A DNA stretch of 9,600 nt from an uncultured Lachnospiraceae bacterium (GCA_902783295.1 CACZQT010000213.1:1-9600); one strand, 5' to 3'. Shown: positions 1 to 8,639, counted from the first letter of the stretch. Notes: generated by a model not told the origin, from the letters alone. Program-made: numbers and translations.

Positions 1-32
1 AAACAGTTGAATCAGAATTGTTACAGGCAAAG

Positions 33-38
33 AAGGAG
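33..38 (+). promoter_or_regulatory. Ribosome binding site deciding the ATG 46 start
   Basis: AAGGAG ends 7 bases before ATG 46, which is ideal spacing. The upstream in-frame ATG at 7 has no visible Shine-Dalgarno sequence inside the window. A stop codon in another frame (TGA at 8-10) could be the end of an upstream gene of the same operon, but too little sequence is present to say. Confidence 0.75.
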
Positions 39-45
39 AATACGT

Positions 46-1218
46 ATGAGTCAGATTGCAGAACAGAAATGCCCGGCCTGCGGTGCTCCGCTACGATTTG
101 ACCCTGCTTCGGGAATGCTGGTATGCGACTACTGCGGCACAAAGACAGCACTTCCCAAAGAGGTAAAGAAAAAGACCGGCAAAGAAATGAAAAAGCCAGG
201 GAAGGAAAAAGAGACCGCGCAGACACACACGGCAGCCGGCCATACAGGACAAGAGGCCGCCAAAACCGGCTCCGACGACATCGAAGGATTCGATTTTAAC
301 AGCCTGAACGACCTGGTCACGGATCCCAACGCCATGGATCTGCCCATCTACAACTGCGTCTCCTGCGGCGCCGAAGTCATTGCCCCTGCGGAGCAGATGG
401 CTCTCACATGCCCCTATTGCGGCAACAACATCGTACTGACCGAGAAGGTTTCCGGCAAGCTGCGTCCCGACGGGGTGATCCCCTTCAAGATCCAGGCAAA
501 GGATCTGCCGGCAGCCGTCAACCATTTCTACAGGGACAAAAAGCTCCTGCCCAGACATTTCTTCTCGGAGAGCCGGATGGAAAAGGTGACAGGCGTCTAT
601 GTTCCTTTCTGGGTCTTTTCCGGAGATGTGAAGGGAACCCTGACCTACAAGGCACAGCGGTCCTCTTCTTCCAGAAACGGCGATTATATCATCACCCAGA
701 CCAACTACTACCAGCTGGTGCGCGAGGCGGCCATGGCTTTCGACAAACTGCCCGTCGATGCCAGCGGCAAGGTGGAGGACCGCCTCATGGATTCCCTCGA
801 GCCCTTCGATACCGACGAGACGAAACCCTTTGACATGCGGTATCTGGCGGGCTTTACGGCAGACCGCTTTGATCAGAAAAAAGACGACATTTCCGAGCGT
901 GCCTCCCGGCGGATGAGAAACAGTTACTATTCCATTGCAGATACACAGACCGCAGCCGGTTACGTTGCAGCCAGCCGGACCGGCGGCAGGCTGAACATGA
1001 ATATCGACGCCAAATATATTCTCTTCCCGGTCTATATGTTTGATATTTCCTACCAGGGCACTAATTATCATTTTGCCGTCAACGGCCAGACCGGCAAGGT
1101 CGTGGGCGATATTCCGACAGACGCAGGTGTCAGTTCCCTCTATTTCTTAAAGCGCTTTGCGATCGTGGGAGGCGGCCTCTTTGCAGCCTCTGTCGCCAAG
1201 TACCTGCTGGGATTCTGA
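46..1218 (+). CDS. Double zinc-ribbon protein with C-terminal membrane anchor (YdjG-like)
   Basis: Predicted 390-residue protein. I chose ATG 46 over an in-frame ATG at 7 because AAGGAG at 33-38 lies 7 bases before it and the zinc ribbon then starts near the N-terminus. Visible parts: a first zinc ribbon with CxxC pairs at C9/C12 and C27/C30; a Lys-rich, probably disordered linker at about 35-75; a second ribbon with C104/C107 and C122/C125; a core domain from about residue 139 with the motifs GVIPFKIQ and GVYVPFWVF (about 183); and one hydrophobic segment in the last 28 residues, which suggests a tail-anchored protein with the ribbons in the cytoplasm. Proteins of this kind are often mislabelled as a primosomal N' or helicase-like protein, but no helicase motif is present. 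The following TPM-domain gene makes it resemble B. subtilis YdjG, which belongs to a PspA-linked envelope operon. The role is inferred from this synteny. Metal binding is likely; the ligand or partner is unknown. Confidence 0.85.
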   Translation: MSQIAEQKCPACGAPLRFDPASGMLVCDYCGTKTALPKEVKKKTGKEMKKPGKEKETAQTHTAAGHTGQEAAKTGSDDIEGFDFNSLNDLVTDPNAMDLPIYNCVSCGAEVIAPAEQMALTCPYCGNNIVLTEKVSGKLRPDGVIPFKIQAKDLPAAVNHFYRDKKLLPRHFFSESRMEKVTGVYVPFWVFSGDVKGTLTYKAQRSSSSRNGDYIITQTNYYQLVREAAMAFDKLPVDASGKVEDRLMDSLEPFDTDETKPFDMRYLAGFTADRFDQKKDDISERASRRMRNSYYSIADTQTAAGYVAASRTGGRLNMNIDAKYILFPVYMFDISYQGTNYHFAVNGQTGKVVGDIPTDAGVSSLYFLKRFAIVGGGLFAASVAKYLLGF

Positions 1219-1221
1219 TCC

Positions 1222-1311
1222 TTCAAAAACCGCCCGCGGGGCTTTTGCAATGAAGAATTTCCAATTCATTCAAAACCGCCCGCGAAGCTTTTTGCAATGA
1301 AGAATCCCCAA
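1222..1311 (+). repeat. Two direct copies of a 43-base repeat between the two plus-strand genes
   Basis: Copy 1 spans 1222-1264 and copy 2 spans 1269-1311, offset by 47 bases. They differ by four substitutions plus one-base changes in an A run and a T run. Both share the core CCGCCCGCG and the block TTTGCAATGAAGAAT. Copy 1 begins 3 bases after the stop codon of the zinc-ribbon gene and contains a short GCCC-GCG-GGGC stem followed by TTTT, so it could act as a weak attenuator or 3'-end stabiliser. The copy 1/2 junction contains a small dyad, GAATT TCC AATTC. There is no coding signal here. It may be a dispersed intergenic repeat of the host genome, which the window alone cannot show. Confidence 0.7.
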
Positions 1312-1340
1312 TGTTCACGTCCTCAGGCGGCGTGAGCATG

Positions 1341-1371
1341 ACAGGAGGATCCCAGTAACAGTTACACCTGT
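1341..1371. other. Interrupted dyad upstream of the TPM gene
   Basis: A perfect inner inverted repeat, GTAAC-A-GTTAC, lies at 1355-1365. It is nested in a wider pair, ACAGG at 1341-1345 and CCTGT at 1367-1371, whose spacing is asymmetric (9 bases on the left, 1 on the right). It lies 20-50 bases before ATG 1391, so it could be an operator or an mRNA hairpin controlling the second gene. No convincing -10/-35 pair was seen around it. Confidence 0.35.
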
Positions 1372-1390
1372 CGATCAATGGAGAATCGCG

Positions 1391-3037
1391 ATGAAAAACA
1401 GATCTTTTATCCCCGCCTGCATTTTCAAAAAGCACAGCCCGGGGAAAAATAATACCGAAGGCGGCTCACGATACGGGCGCCGCCTGTCCCTTGCCGCCCT
1501 GCTTCTGATCCTGATCCTGGCTGCGGCCGCCGCATTTTCACTCCCCGCGGGAAGTACCGGCGCATATGCGGCAGAAACAGAATCTGAAACAGAATCTTCC
1601 GCGGAGAGTGCGACGCTGACTGCATCCGAAGTACAGCAGGAAAAATCCGGAAGCGATGCCATGAGTGGAGAACTGGAGCTACTCACTGCCGAAGGCCCCC
1701 TGTCTGACCGCGACCGCATGCTGCCTGACGGAGAAAAACCCGATGAATCCCTCCGGGTCGGCGAAGGGGCCGATATGCCTGCCTGGTATCCCAAAGAGCC
1801 TAAAACCTTCCCCTTCTACCACGATCCGGATGCGCCGCGCATCGTCGATACCGCGGATATTTTCAGTGATGAAGAAGAGGCCTCCATGGAAGCCCGTCTG
1901 GCGGAGCTCCGTGAACAGCTCGAAAAGGATATTGTCGTATTTACGGACGTCTCCACCCATGGGCTCTCCCACTCGGTCTACGCCGCGGATTTCTACGATT
2001 TCAACGGCTACGGCATCGGTGAGGACCGCGAAGGCGTCTGCCTCATGATCTGTATGGATCCCTACGACCGCGGCTGGTGGGCCTGCTGCACAGGTCCCGA
2101 GACCATGGGCCTGTATACAGAAACCCTTGCAAATCAGATCGATGACCTTCTCTATGAGCACATGATAGCCGGCGATTATGGCACCGGCGTCGCGGACTGG
2201 ATCGAAAACTTCCGTCGGCTCTATACAACAGGATCCCCCTACTCCGAGGACTGGGCTCTTCTCTCAAAAGAAGTGTTTAATCGCTTCCATGACGACACCG
2301 CTCCCCGCGTGATCGACGAGGCGGGACTGTTCACAGAAGATGAGATCCGTCTTCTGACAGAAAAAGCCGCCGCAGTCTCCGAAAAATACGACCTTGATAT
2401 CGTGATCCATACCGCTCTCAATGAAGGAATCCTGGATAGAGAAGAGTACCCGGACCGCTTCTGGTATTTCAAGGGCTACGGCTTCGGCGACGACTACGAC
2501 GGCCTGGAGCTGACCATCTTTAAACGCCCTTACGCTTCCGGGGATACCCGGGTTTCCGCCTTCGGAAAAGGGCTCAAAAAGTTTACGGATGTCAATAAAA
2601 ACAGACTGCAGAGCAGAGTCAATGACATGGTCCTCAGCCAGGAGTACTACAAGGCTGCCGACAGCTGGCTGGACTTCTCCGGACATATGCTCAAGACCGG
2701 CCGCGTGCCCAGGTCTGCTCTGTCCTGGGAAATATTCACCATCCTGGAAATGCTGGCAGGCCTCATCTTCGGCGGCACCTCCCTGGCCAGGGCAAAAGCC
2801 CGTATGGCGACCCCGGAGATCAAGGAGGATGCAGACGCCTATATGGTCCCCGGGAGTCTGAAGATCAAAAAAGTGCATGAAACGCTCATCGACTCCGTCG
2901 TCAACAGACAATATTCTCCCCGGTCCAAAGGAAACAGCTCCTCCAGGGGTTCCTCTGGAGGGGGGCGCTCCTCCTATTCCGGCGGATACTCCGGTTCCAG
3001 CGGCAGTTCCCACTCCGGCTCAGGAAGAAAATTTTAA
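1391..3037 (+). CDS. Exported membrane-anchored protein with two TPM domains and Gly/Ser-rich tail (YdjH-like)
   Basis: Predicted 548 residues. ATG 1391 is preceded by GGAG at 1380-1383, spaced 7 bases. Order of parts: a basic N-terminus of about 30 residues; a hydrophobic signal segment at about 33-56 with a possible AYA cleavage site near residue 60; an acidic Ser/Thr/Glu-rich stretch at 61-90; TPM domain 1 at about 149-280 (starts PRIVDTADIFSDEEE, has FNGYGIGEDREG); TPM domain 2 at about 305-435 (starts PRVIDEAGLFTEDE, has FKGYGFGDDYDG); a hydrophobic segment at about 447-465 followed by basic residues; and a Ser/Gly-rich tail from 513 ending in GRKF. The predicted topology puts the TPM domains outside and the tail inside. 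TPM domains occur in bacterial YgcG/YdjH proteins and in the plant thylakoid protein TLP18.3. Their biochemical activity in bacteria is not settled. Most relatives carry one TPM domain, so the duplication is notable. It probably works with the preceding zinc-ribbon protein at the membrane. Confidence 0.85.
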   Translation: MKNRSFIPACIFKKHSPGKNNTEGGSRYGRRLSLAALLLILILAAAAAFSLPAGSTGAYAAETESETESSAESATLTASEVQQEKSGSDAMSGELELLTAEGPLSDRDRMLPDGEKPDESLRVGEGADMPAWYPKEPKTFPFYHDPDAPRIVDTADIFSDEEEASMEARLAELREQLEKDIVVFTDVSTHGLSHSVYAADFYDFNGYGIGEDREGVCLMICMDPYDRGWWACCTGPETMGLYTETLANQIDDLLYEHMIAGDYGTGVADWIENFRRLYTTGSPYSEDWALLSKEVFNRFHDDTAPRVIDEAGLFTEDEIRLLTEKAAAVSEKYDLDIVIHTALNEGILDREEYPDRFWYFKGYGFGDDYDGLELTIFKRPYASGDTRVSAFGKGLKKFTDVNKNRLQSRVNDMVLSQEYYKAADSWLDFSGHMLKTGRVPRSALSWEIFTILEMLAGLIFGGTSLARAKARMATPEIKEDADAYMVPGSLKIKKVHETLIDSVVNRQYSPRSKGNSSSRGSSGGGRSSYSGGYSGSSGSSHSGSGRKF

Positions 3038-3069
3038 TAAAAACACTTTTTGCCAAAAACATTTTTTAT

Positions 3070-3111
3070 GAAAAACACTTCCCGCACCTTTCGGTGCAGG
3101 AAGTGTTTTTC
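3070..3111. terminator. Bidirectional intrinsic terminator between convergent genes
   Basis: Left arm 3070-3088 and right arm 3093-3111 are 19 bases each, complementary except at one position, around a TTTC loop. The outer part of the stem is an A run on the left and a T run on the right, so a GC-rich hairpin followed by Us forms in either direction. It lies 32 bases after the TPM gene stop and 48 bases beyond the stop of the convergent DUF4132 gene, so it fits both units. Confidence 0.9.
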
Positions 3112-3158
3112 ATTATACCCTTCGTCCTAACAGGTAGGATCTGACGCCTGTTCATTTT

Positions 3159-6100
3159 TTATCTGATCTGCTGCAGGATATAAGGATCCTTGATCTTATG
3201 GTCCTCTGCGAGCAAGAGGATCTTCGACAGGATCTCGGCGGTCTTGGGGTCCTCATCAATAAAAGGCAGGAAGATCTTACCTCTCTGCTGCGAGTGCACG
3301 GGAAGGATATTGACCATGCCGCCGCTTTCTTTGTGGATCACGCCGCTCCCAAGCTGAATATTGTAATTGTTCAGGGTGCCTTTGATAAAGGCATGCGTGC
3401 CCTCGAATGTCACATTGGTGAGGCCGAAGAGTTCCATGTTGAAAGCAAATATCACTCGGCGCATTTCGATGGTCGAATGACTGGTCTCGGGATCTACACC
3501 GCCTACATGGGCTGTGCTGACCGCCAGATCCACATCTCGCATGACTTCCGAATAGAGAACGTCCGGCACCTGGCTGAGTTTCTTTTGTTTATAGGTTTTT
3601 CTGTCGTAAAACGAGACATACTCAAGAGTCGGGCTCTCTGTATCCGCCGGAGAAAACCAGTCCGCAAGCGCATAGATCGTCGCGGCGATCCCCTGGCGGA
3701 AGAAGGTTTTCTGCAGGCCTTCGTCATAGTCGGCCACCCACCTGCGGCCTCGGAGTACAGCAAGCGTTTTTTTGGGCTGGATCTGGTATCCGGCAAAGAG
3801 CCTGGAGTCCACCGCATCCTTTTCCTCTTCCAGTTTGGGATAAAACTCTCTGAACACCTGCTTAAAGGGCTGTTTTGTCCCTTCCTGCTTCTGTTTTTCA
3901 AAAAACACCCTCTGATACCCGGTAAGTTTTCCCAGCTTGCAAAGGGTGACCGGATGAGCCACCAGAAGTCCTTCCTCACGGGAAAGCGGAGGATGGGCTT
4001 TTTTCAGTTCCTCCATAGTTCCCGTCAGACAGTTCCCGCCTTCTTTTTGTGCCGCGCCTTCACGTATAAAGACCAGCCTTTCCAGTATTCCTGCTGTCAC
4101 CGGATTGCGGCACAGATCCAGCAGTTCGCCGAAGCTGTAGACTTCCTCCTCTTCCATAGCCCGCTCAAACATGGCGGCGCACCGTGCATACTGATCCTTG
4201 AGCTTTGCCGCAAACTCTTTGACGGCAAGAAAACCCTCTTCTTTTTTTATGGCTGCCGGTACGGACTTGAGAACTCTGCCCCCCTCTTCTTTTGACAGCC
4301 TGAGTTCTGCCTTCCCGTCCCTGTCCACAAGGATCCGGACCTGATATCCTCCGATCTGCATTCCATCAAAATACTGCTGATTCGTCGTCACCAGCTCCGT
4401 CTCCATAGCCAGTGTCAGGCGCAGTTCATCGACATAGCCGGCCGTCGTCGCCATATTTTTGAGCGCATACCGCACACACTGGGCCTCACTCTGCCTGCGC
4501 TGGGCGCCGAACTGCCTGCTCTCCTTGAGGAATTTCTGCAAAAATCCGTATCTGTGCAGGGCGTCCTGCCTGTCCTTTACAGGGATCAGACCATAGCTCA
4601 TCAAGAGGTCCTTGTTGCGCTTGTCCGCAATCGCTTTTTCCAGCTCGTCGCGGTCCACCTTGCCGGAAGCGGCATCCGCATATTTTCTGGCACGTGTGTG
4701 CTTACTTCCGTCAGCGATATATTTTGCCGCCTTGTAAAGCTTTGCAAAATTCTTCTCTCCGAGTTTTTCGTATACTTCGAAAAACCAGTTTGTATCAAAA
4801 CAGCCGTTGTTGAGTTCTTCGGGCAGCAGCGGAGTATACCGCGCGATGACGACCTTTTTGCGATCATCAAAGCGCTCATTCATATGTGCCATAAAATAAT
4901 AGCAGCCGCTCTTGAGTCCTTCTATGCCCAGGGCCTCCTCTACAAGATCCAGCCACTGCGGCGCGTACATAGCCACCTCGACCAGGCGGTCTGTGGAGAT
5001 CCTGTTCTGCTTCACCGCTCTTTTAAGATCCTCTGCCGTTTCTCTTTCAGGCGCAGATCCGTCTCTCCCGTCTGCGGAAGCCGCGGCGGCACCGGAGGCG
5101 GCGCTGCCGGATATTCCCTTTTTCTGTCCGCTTTCTTCAATCGGATAACAGACCTTGAGCAGATGGCTAAGGCACTCCTTTTTACTGGTTCCGCTGCTGA
5201 AAGAGTAATAGGTATTCCTGTCCAGGGGTTCTTTGCCAAGGGCGCACAGAATCTCCATCAGACGCGGTATGCCTTCGATCATGGAGATCCTGGAGACAGC
5301 TTCCGAAAAAACAGTCGGTGTGTCGCCGCGCTTGAGTTCCACATCCAGGATCAAATCCGTCAGCCTGCTGTAGACTTCCGCGCAGAGCCGATAAAAGCGG
5401 CACTCTTTATCAATCGTCCGCTTCTCCAGATCCACCGGCATATATTCCTGAACGTTGCGAAGTGTGCTGATCATGAGCGAAGGGCGGAACAGTTCGCCCA
5501 ACTGGCCGACCGCAAACTTCAGCCCTATCATCTCAAAAGCCGCTTTGTACAGATAGTCCTCTGTGATCAGGCCAAGCTGGCAGGCTTTGACATAGGAATA
5601 TATGGAAAGAATATTGCGGGAGCTATTGGTATAGTTCTTCGGTTCATGTGCATCGAACTGATAGACCCGGTCCACTTCAAACAGCAGCGGAAATACCTCC
5701 GTGAATTCCCTGTCATTTTCGTAATGACAGGCGCGGGACAGCATGGACCGGAACTTGTCTGTGCGCAGAAAACAAAGCGCGGGGCGCTGCTGTGTATAAT
5801 AAGTCTGATATTTTGAAGGTGCCTTTTCCATCCAGCGGACCTCTTCCGGCAGATTGACGGCCTGCATGACTGCAACCCTTGCGATCTCCGGCGGCAGGAC
5901 CAGATGCTGCTGGCTGGAGATGATATCCAGAATAGTCTGGTAAGTACTGTGGCCGCCGCGGCTGCCGGTATATTTCGGATCCCCATAGTGATAGCCTGAC
6001 CAGGCTTCTCCAAAGATTGTCTTTTCGGCCTTCCGGTAAGTCTCGACATCCTTCACATCCGTCTCGTCAAAGCCATTGCGGATGGCAAAGTACAGGTTGA

Positions 6101-8639
6101 AAAATACCCTAGGCTCCCGGATGATGGTGTTATAGACCTCCACCCAGAGCTCCGGGAAGGGATAGCGTGTCTCTATAGAGCCGCTGTATTCATAGTTGAT
6201 CATGTAGAGGCCGTTCTCCAGCAGCTGCATGTCACCGTTGGCACTGGTATATTCCAGCCTGCCGTGATCCTCAATAAATTTCCGGATCCTGTCAAAATAC
6301 CCGTCCAGCTGCTCTGTGGAAAGACTAAAATAGGCCTGCAGAGATACCTTCTCTTCCGGAAGGACCGGTTCATACTCTGCCTGAGGGTCATAGAGTCCGT
6401 AGCCTTCCGTATTCAGAATACTGCCGGCGCCCCCGCTTGCAGCGATCTCACCGTACAGGACTTTCTCCCTGTCGGAGAGGCCGGTATCATCCGGCAGGAT
6501 CTCACGCAGAAGGGCTGCCCCTTTCTTTGCTTCCTCTTCGCTCTTCTCGCAGCGCCGCTTGAGCATGTCCAGCCCGGCAAGGCGCATCTGCTCCCTGTCC
6601 GCAGCAGAAAGCGGCTTCTTTTTCCTGTCCGCAGCGGAAAGCGGTTTCTTTTTCCGTCCTCCGCCGGTTGAAGCTGCCGCATCGGTCTGTCCCTGTACGC
6701 CGCCCAAAAGTCTCCTGATACTTTCGTCCTTCTTCGCTTCCTCCCGACCTTCCAGCAGCTCGATCACATAGCGGCGGGTCTCTTCGTTTTTGAGACGCAG
6801 ATGCATCTCCAGCTGCCTGTACTCGTCGTCGGTGATCCTTAGGTCCGGATCCTCTGCGCTCTGCAATTTCTTCAGGATCTGACAGGCCGCCATTCTGGTA
6901 AAGCTCTCTTTGTCCGCCGCGTAGCCGATCAGCGCTTCCCGCTGAATCTTAGTCCGGGGGGCATGCAGCAGGATCCTCAGGTAATTAAATCTGGTGTTGT
7001 AATAGGAATCCATGATATCCGTCAGCCGGACACAGACTTCATCGATCAGAGCCTGATCCTGCAGCGCATAAGCGATCAGGGCAATCCTCTTTGTCAGATC
7101 ACTTTTGTCAAGCACCGCACCGTACCAGGGGAAGACCAGAGGGGTGTATTCTATTTTTCTCTTTTTCATGCCGGCGGCAAGATTCTTCAGGATTTCATAG
7201 TGGCGCAGAGCCTGCTCCCTGCTGTCAAAATAGTTCTCCACCCGCAGCGGCAGGTAGGTCAGATCATCCTCAGAAACAGCATAGACCGGCTGTTTTTTTG
7301 CGTTGCGGATACAGTTCCGGACGGTCCTGTCTACTGCGTCCAAATAAGTGGGCATAAAGGCAGCTGCCATTTCCGGGTCCTCCGGATAGGTCTCCAGGAT
7401 TTTCTGCGCAGCCTGTTCGCTGTACTCCGAAAACTGCATATATCGATTATAATAGGATATAGTCAGCCGCTGGTTCCTCGACCCGTTCTCCACGATCTCC
7501 AGCATGCGGTCCACCGCATCCCGTGCCTCATAAAAGCCCAGCGCCCAGAGGCCTGTGACGATCTGCACACTGTCATCGGTCCGCGTCATCGCGATTGCCT
7601 TGTGACGGTCACGAACCGCCCCGCCGATCCCGGACAGGAGTTTTTCCGATATTCTGTCCATGGATTCGGGATTACAGATCCCCGTCCAGGTGGCAATAGC
7701 GCGCTTGACCGCTGAAAACCGGAGCATGCCATTGTCCTCGATCGCCTTCAGAATCGTCAGAAAGGCCTCCGCCCTTCCGCAGTCCGCGTTCTCACAGACC
7801 GCCTGGCGAACGCCCTCCTGAAGCCTTGCGGCAACCAGGAACCTGGCCAGAATTTCATGCAGTCCCTGGTCGCGTGATTTGACGACCGCCCTGATGAGCG
7901 GGACCGTGACGATGACCGTGTTATTTTCACTTAAAAGGGCTTCCTGTACAGCTTCGATCACAGCCGCATCGCCCCGGTCGATCCGCGCGGCCAGGATATC
8001 GTCAAACTGTACCATATGGAGATCCCGGGCGTAATTGTCATTGTGCTTGAAATCGAGGAATTCGTCATTGATGCCGCTCTTTACTTCTGCGCTGCCATCC
8101 GCATCCGCAACCGTTTCTGCGTCCTTGGCCGAACCTTGCAAACTGCCCTTGTGACTGTCCGCCGATGCTTTTTCCGTCAGGTATTCCAGAGGCGTGACAC
8201 CGTAGATCCCCAGGACCTTATAGCCCTGCATGAGACCGAAGGCATCGAGCACATGCGCAGCCGGATCTGCCGTCCTCACCGTCGGCCGAAAGAGCGACCT
8301 TGTGTACTGAAAATCCACAAACTGCTCCAGCATATAGTCGAAATCCTCCCGGTACTGGGCCGGCACCAGGAGCTCGACCATGTCCGCGCATCTCTCGTAC
8401 AGGATTTCTTTCAGGCTCTGCGAACCGGCCTCTTTCTTTATATTCTCCCGCACCCACTTGCGGATGGCGGGAAAGCCGCAGTGAGGGTAGCTGCTGAAAT
8501 TGCACACTTCATCAAGCAGCTCCTTTTTCCCGGGGCATGTTTGTCCTGAAATTGCGTCGATCTGGTGTTGATGGTCCCTGTTCCACTGATCAATTCTTTC
8601 CTTTTCCCATTTTGTCCTGGAGTTATAATCAAATGCCAT
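3159..8639 (-). CDS. Giant DUF4132 (MolR/YehI-like) protein
   Basis: Predicted 1826 residues. A GTG at 8642 is in frame, but ATG 8639 is better placed: GGGAGGG at 8644-8650 leaves about 5 bases before ATG and only about 2 before GTG. I see no signal peptide or membrane segment, so it is probably cytoplasmic. Parts: an N-terminal region at 1-157; a Ser/Ala/Asp-rich linker at about 158-190; HEAT-like helical repeats around 235-340 and 590-650; a Lys/Ala linker with a duplicated decapeptide at about 662-681; a long helical middle; an Ala/Gly/Ser linker at about 1170-1205; a DUF4132-like segment at about 1400-1525 (IGGYQVRILVDRDG, then KDQYARCAAMFERAM); and the most conserved-looking C-terminus, with PFKQVFREFY (about 1590), SEVMRDVDLAVS (about 1695) and QRGKIFLPFIDEDPKTAEI before the end. 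The family includes E. coli MolR and YehI and has no proven biochemical activity. The WGR domain of some relatives was not seen. It is probably translated with the small gene 58 bases upstream and ends at the shared terminator. Confidence 0.85.
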   Translation of the reverse strand: MAFDYNSRTKWEKERIDQWNRDHQHQIDAISGQTCPGKKELLDEVCNFSSYPHCGFPAIRKWVRENIKKEAGSQSLKEILYERCADMVELLVPAQYREDFDYMLEQFVDFQYTRSLFRPTVRTADPAAHVLDAFGLMQGYKVLGIYGVTPLEYLTEKASADSHKGSLQGSAKDAETVADADGSAEVKSGINDEFLDFKHNDNYARDLHMVQFDDILAARIDRGDAAVIEAVQEALLSENNTVIVTVPLIRAVVKSRDQGLHEILARFLVAARLQEGVRQAVCENADCGRAEAFLTILKAIEDNGMLRFSAVKRAIATWTGICNPESMDRISEKLLSGIGGAVRDRHKAIAMTRTDDSVQIVTGLWALGFYEARDAVDRMLEIVENGSRNQRLTISYYNRYMQFSEYSEQAAQKILETYPEDPEMAAAFMPTYLDAVDRTVRNCIRNAKKQPVYAVSEDDLTYLPLRVENYFDSREQALRHYEILKNLAAGMKKRKIEYTPLVFPWYGAVLDKSDLTKRIALIAYALQDQALIDEVCVRLTDIMDSYYNTRFNYLRILLHAPRTKIQREALIGYAADKESFTRMAACQILKKLQSAEDPDLRITDDEYRQLEMHLRLKNEETRRYVIELLEGREEAKKDESIRRLLGGVQGQTDAAASTGGGRKKKPLSAADRKKKPLSAADREQMRLAGLDMLKRRCEKSEEEAKKGAALLREILPDDTGLSDREKVLYGEIAASGGAGSILNTEGYGLYDPQAEYEPVLPEEKVSLQAYFSLSTEQLDGYFDRIRKFIEDHGRLEYTSANGDMQLLENGLYMINYEYSGSIETRYPFPELWVEVYNTIIREPRVFFNLYFAIRNGFDETDVKDVETYRKAEKTIFGEAWSGYHYGDPKYTGSRGGHSTYQTILDIISSQQHLVLPPEIARVAVMQAVNLPEEVRWMEKAPSKYQTYYTQQRPALCFLRTDKFRSMLSRACHYENDREFTEVFPLLFEVDRVYQFDAHEPKNYTNSSRNILSIYSYVKACQLGLITEDYLYKAAFEMIGLKFAVGQLGELFRPSLMISTLRNVQEYMPVDLEKRTIDKECRFYRLCAEVYSRLTDLILDVELKRGDTPTVFSEAVSRISMIEGIPRLMEILCALGKEPLDRNTYYSFSSGTSKKECLSHLLKVCYPIEESGQKKGISGSAASGAAAASADGRDGSAPERETAEDLKRAVKQNRISTDRLVEVAMYAPQWLDLVEEALGIEGLKSGCYYFMAHMNERFDDRKKVVIARYTPLLPEELNNGCFDTNWFFEVYEKLGEKNFAKLYKAAKYIADGSKHTRARKYADAASGKVDRDELEKAIADKRNKDLLMSYGLIPVKDRQDALHRYGFLQKFLKESRQFGAQRRQSEAQCVRYALKNMATTAGYVDELRLTLAMETELVTTNQQYFDGMQIGGYQVRILVDRDGKAELRLSKEEGGRVLKSVPAAIKKEEGFLAVKEFAAKLKDQYARCAAMFERAMEEEEVYSFGELLDLCRNPVTAGILERLVFIREGAAQKEGGNCLTGTMEELKKAHPPLSREEGLLVAHPVTLCKLGKLTGYQRVFFEKQKQEGTKQPFKQVFREFYPKLEEEKDAVDSRLFAGYQIQPKKTLAVLRGRRWVADYDEGLQKTFFRQGIAATIYALADWFSPADTESPTLEYVSFYDRKTYKQKKLSQVPDVLYSEVMRDVDLAVSTAHVGGVDPETSHSTIEMRRVIFAFNMELFGLTNVTFEGTHAFIKGTLNNYNIQLGSGVIHKESGGMVNILPVHSQQRGKIFLPFIDEDPKTAEILSKILLLAEDHKIKDPYILQQIR
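6595..6654 (-). repeat. In-frame tandem duplication of 30 bases inside the DUF4132 gene
   Basis: Two adjacent 30-base copies (6595-6624 and 6625-6654) differ at two bases. Both differences are synonymous (AAG/AAA for Lys, TCT/TCC for Ser), so the protein carries the decapeptide RKKKPLSAAD exactly twice. It sits in a basic linker after a helical block. Confidence 0.9.

Noticed and set aside
91..1071. 326-codon open frame on the minus strand opposite the zinc-ribbon gene
   Set aside because: The opposite strand has conserved CxxC pairs and a good ribosome binding site. The antisense product has no recognisable pattern.
1223..1435. 70-codon minus-strand open frame across the intergenic repeats
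   Set aside because: It lies over two direct repeats and overlaps the start of the TPM gene, with no family resemblance. The repeats explain its openness.
3039..3080. Extra copy of AAAAACACTT at 3039-3048 that could compete with the terminator stem
   Set aside because: Only ten A/T-rich bases match, against a 19-base terminator stem, so a switch is unlikely.
3198..4295. 365-codon plus-strand open frame over the 3' end of the DUF4132 gene
   Set aside because: The minus strand here encodes the most conserved part of the DUF4132 protein. The plus-strand frame is a shadow.
4554..5816. 420-codon open frame on the plus strand inside the DUF4132 gene
   Set aside because: It is antisense to a gene with clear family motifs, has no ribosome binding site seen and no recognisable domain. 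It is a by-product of codon bias.
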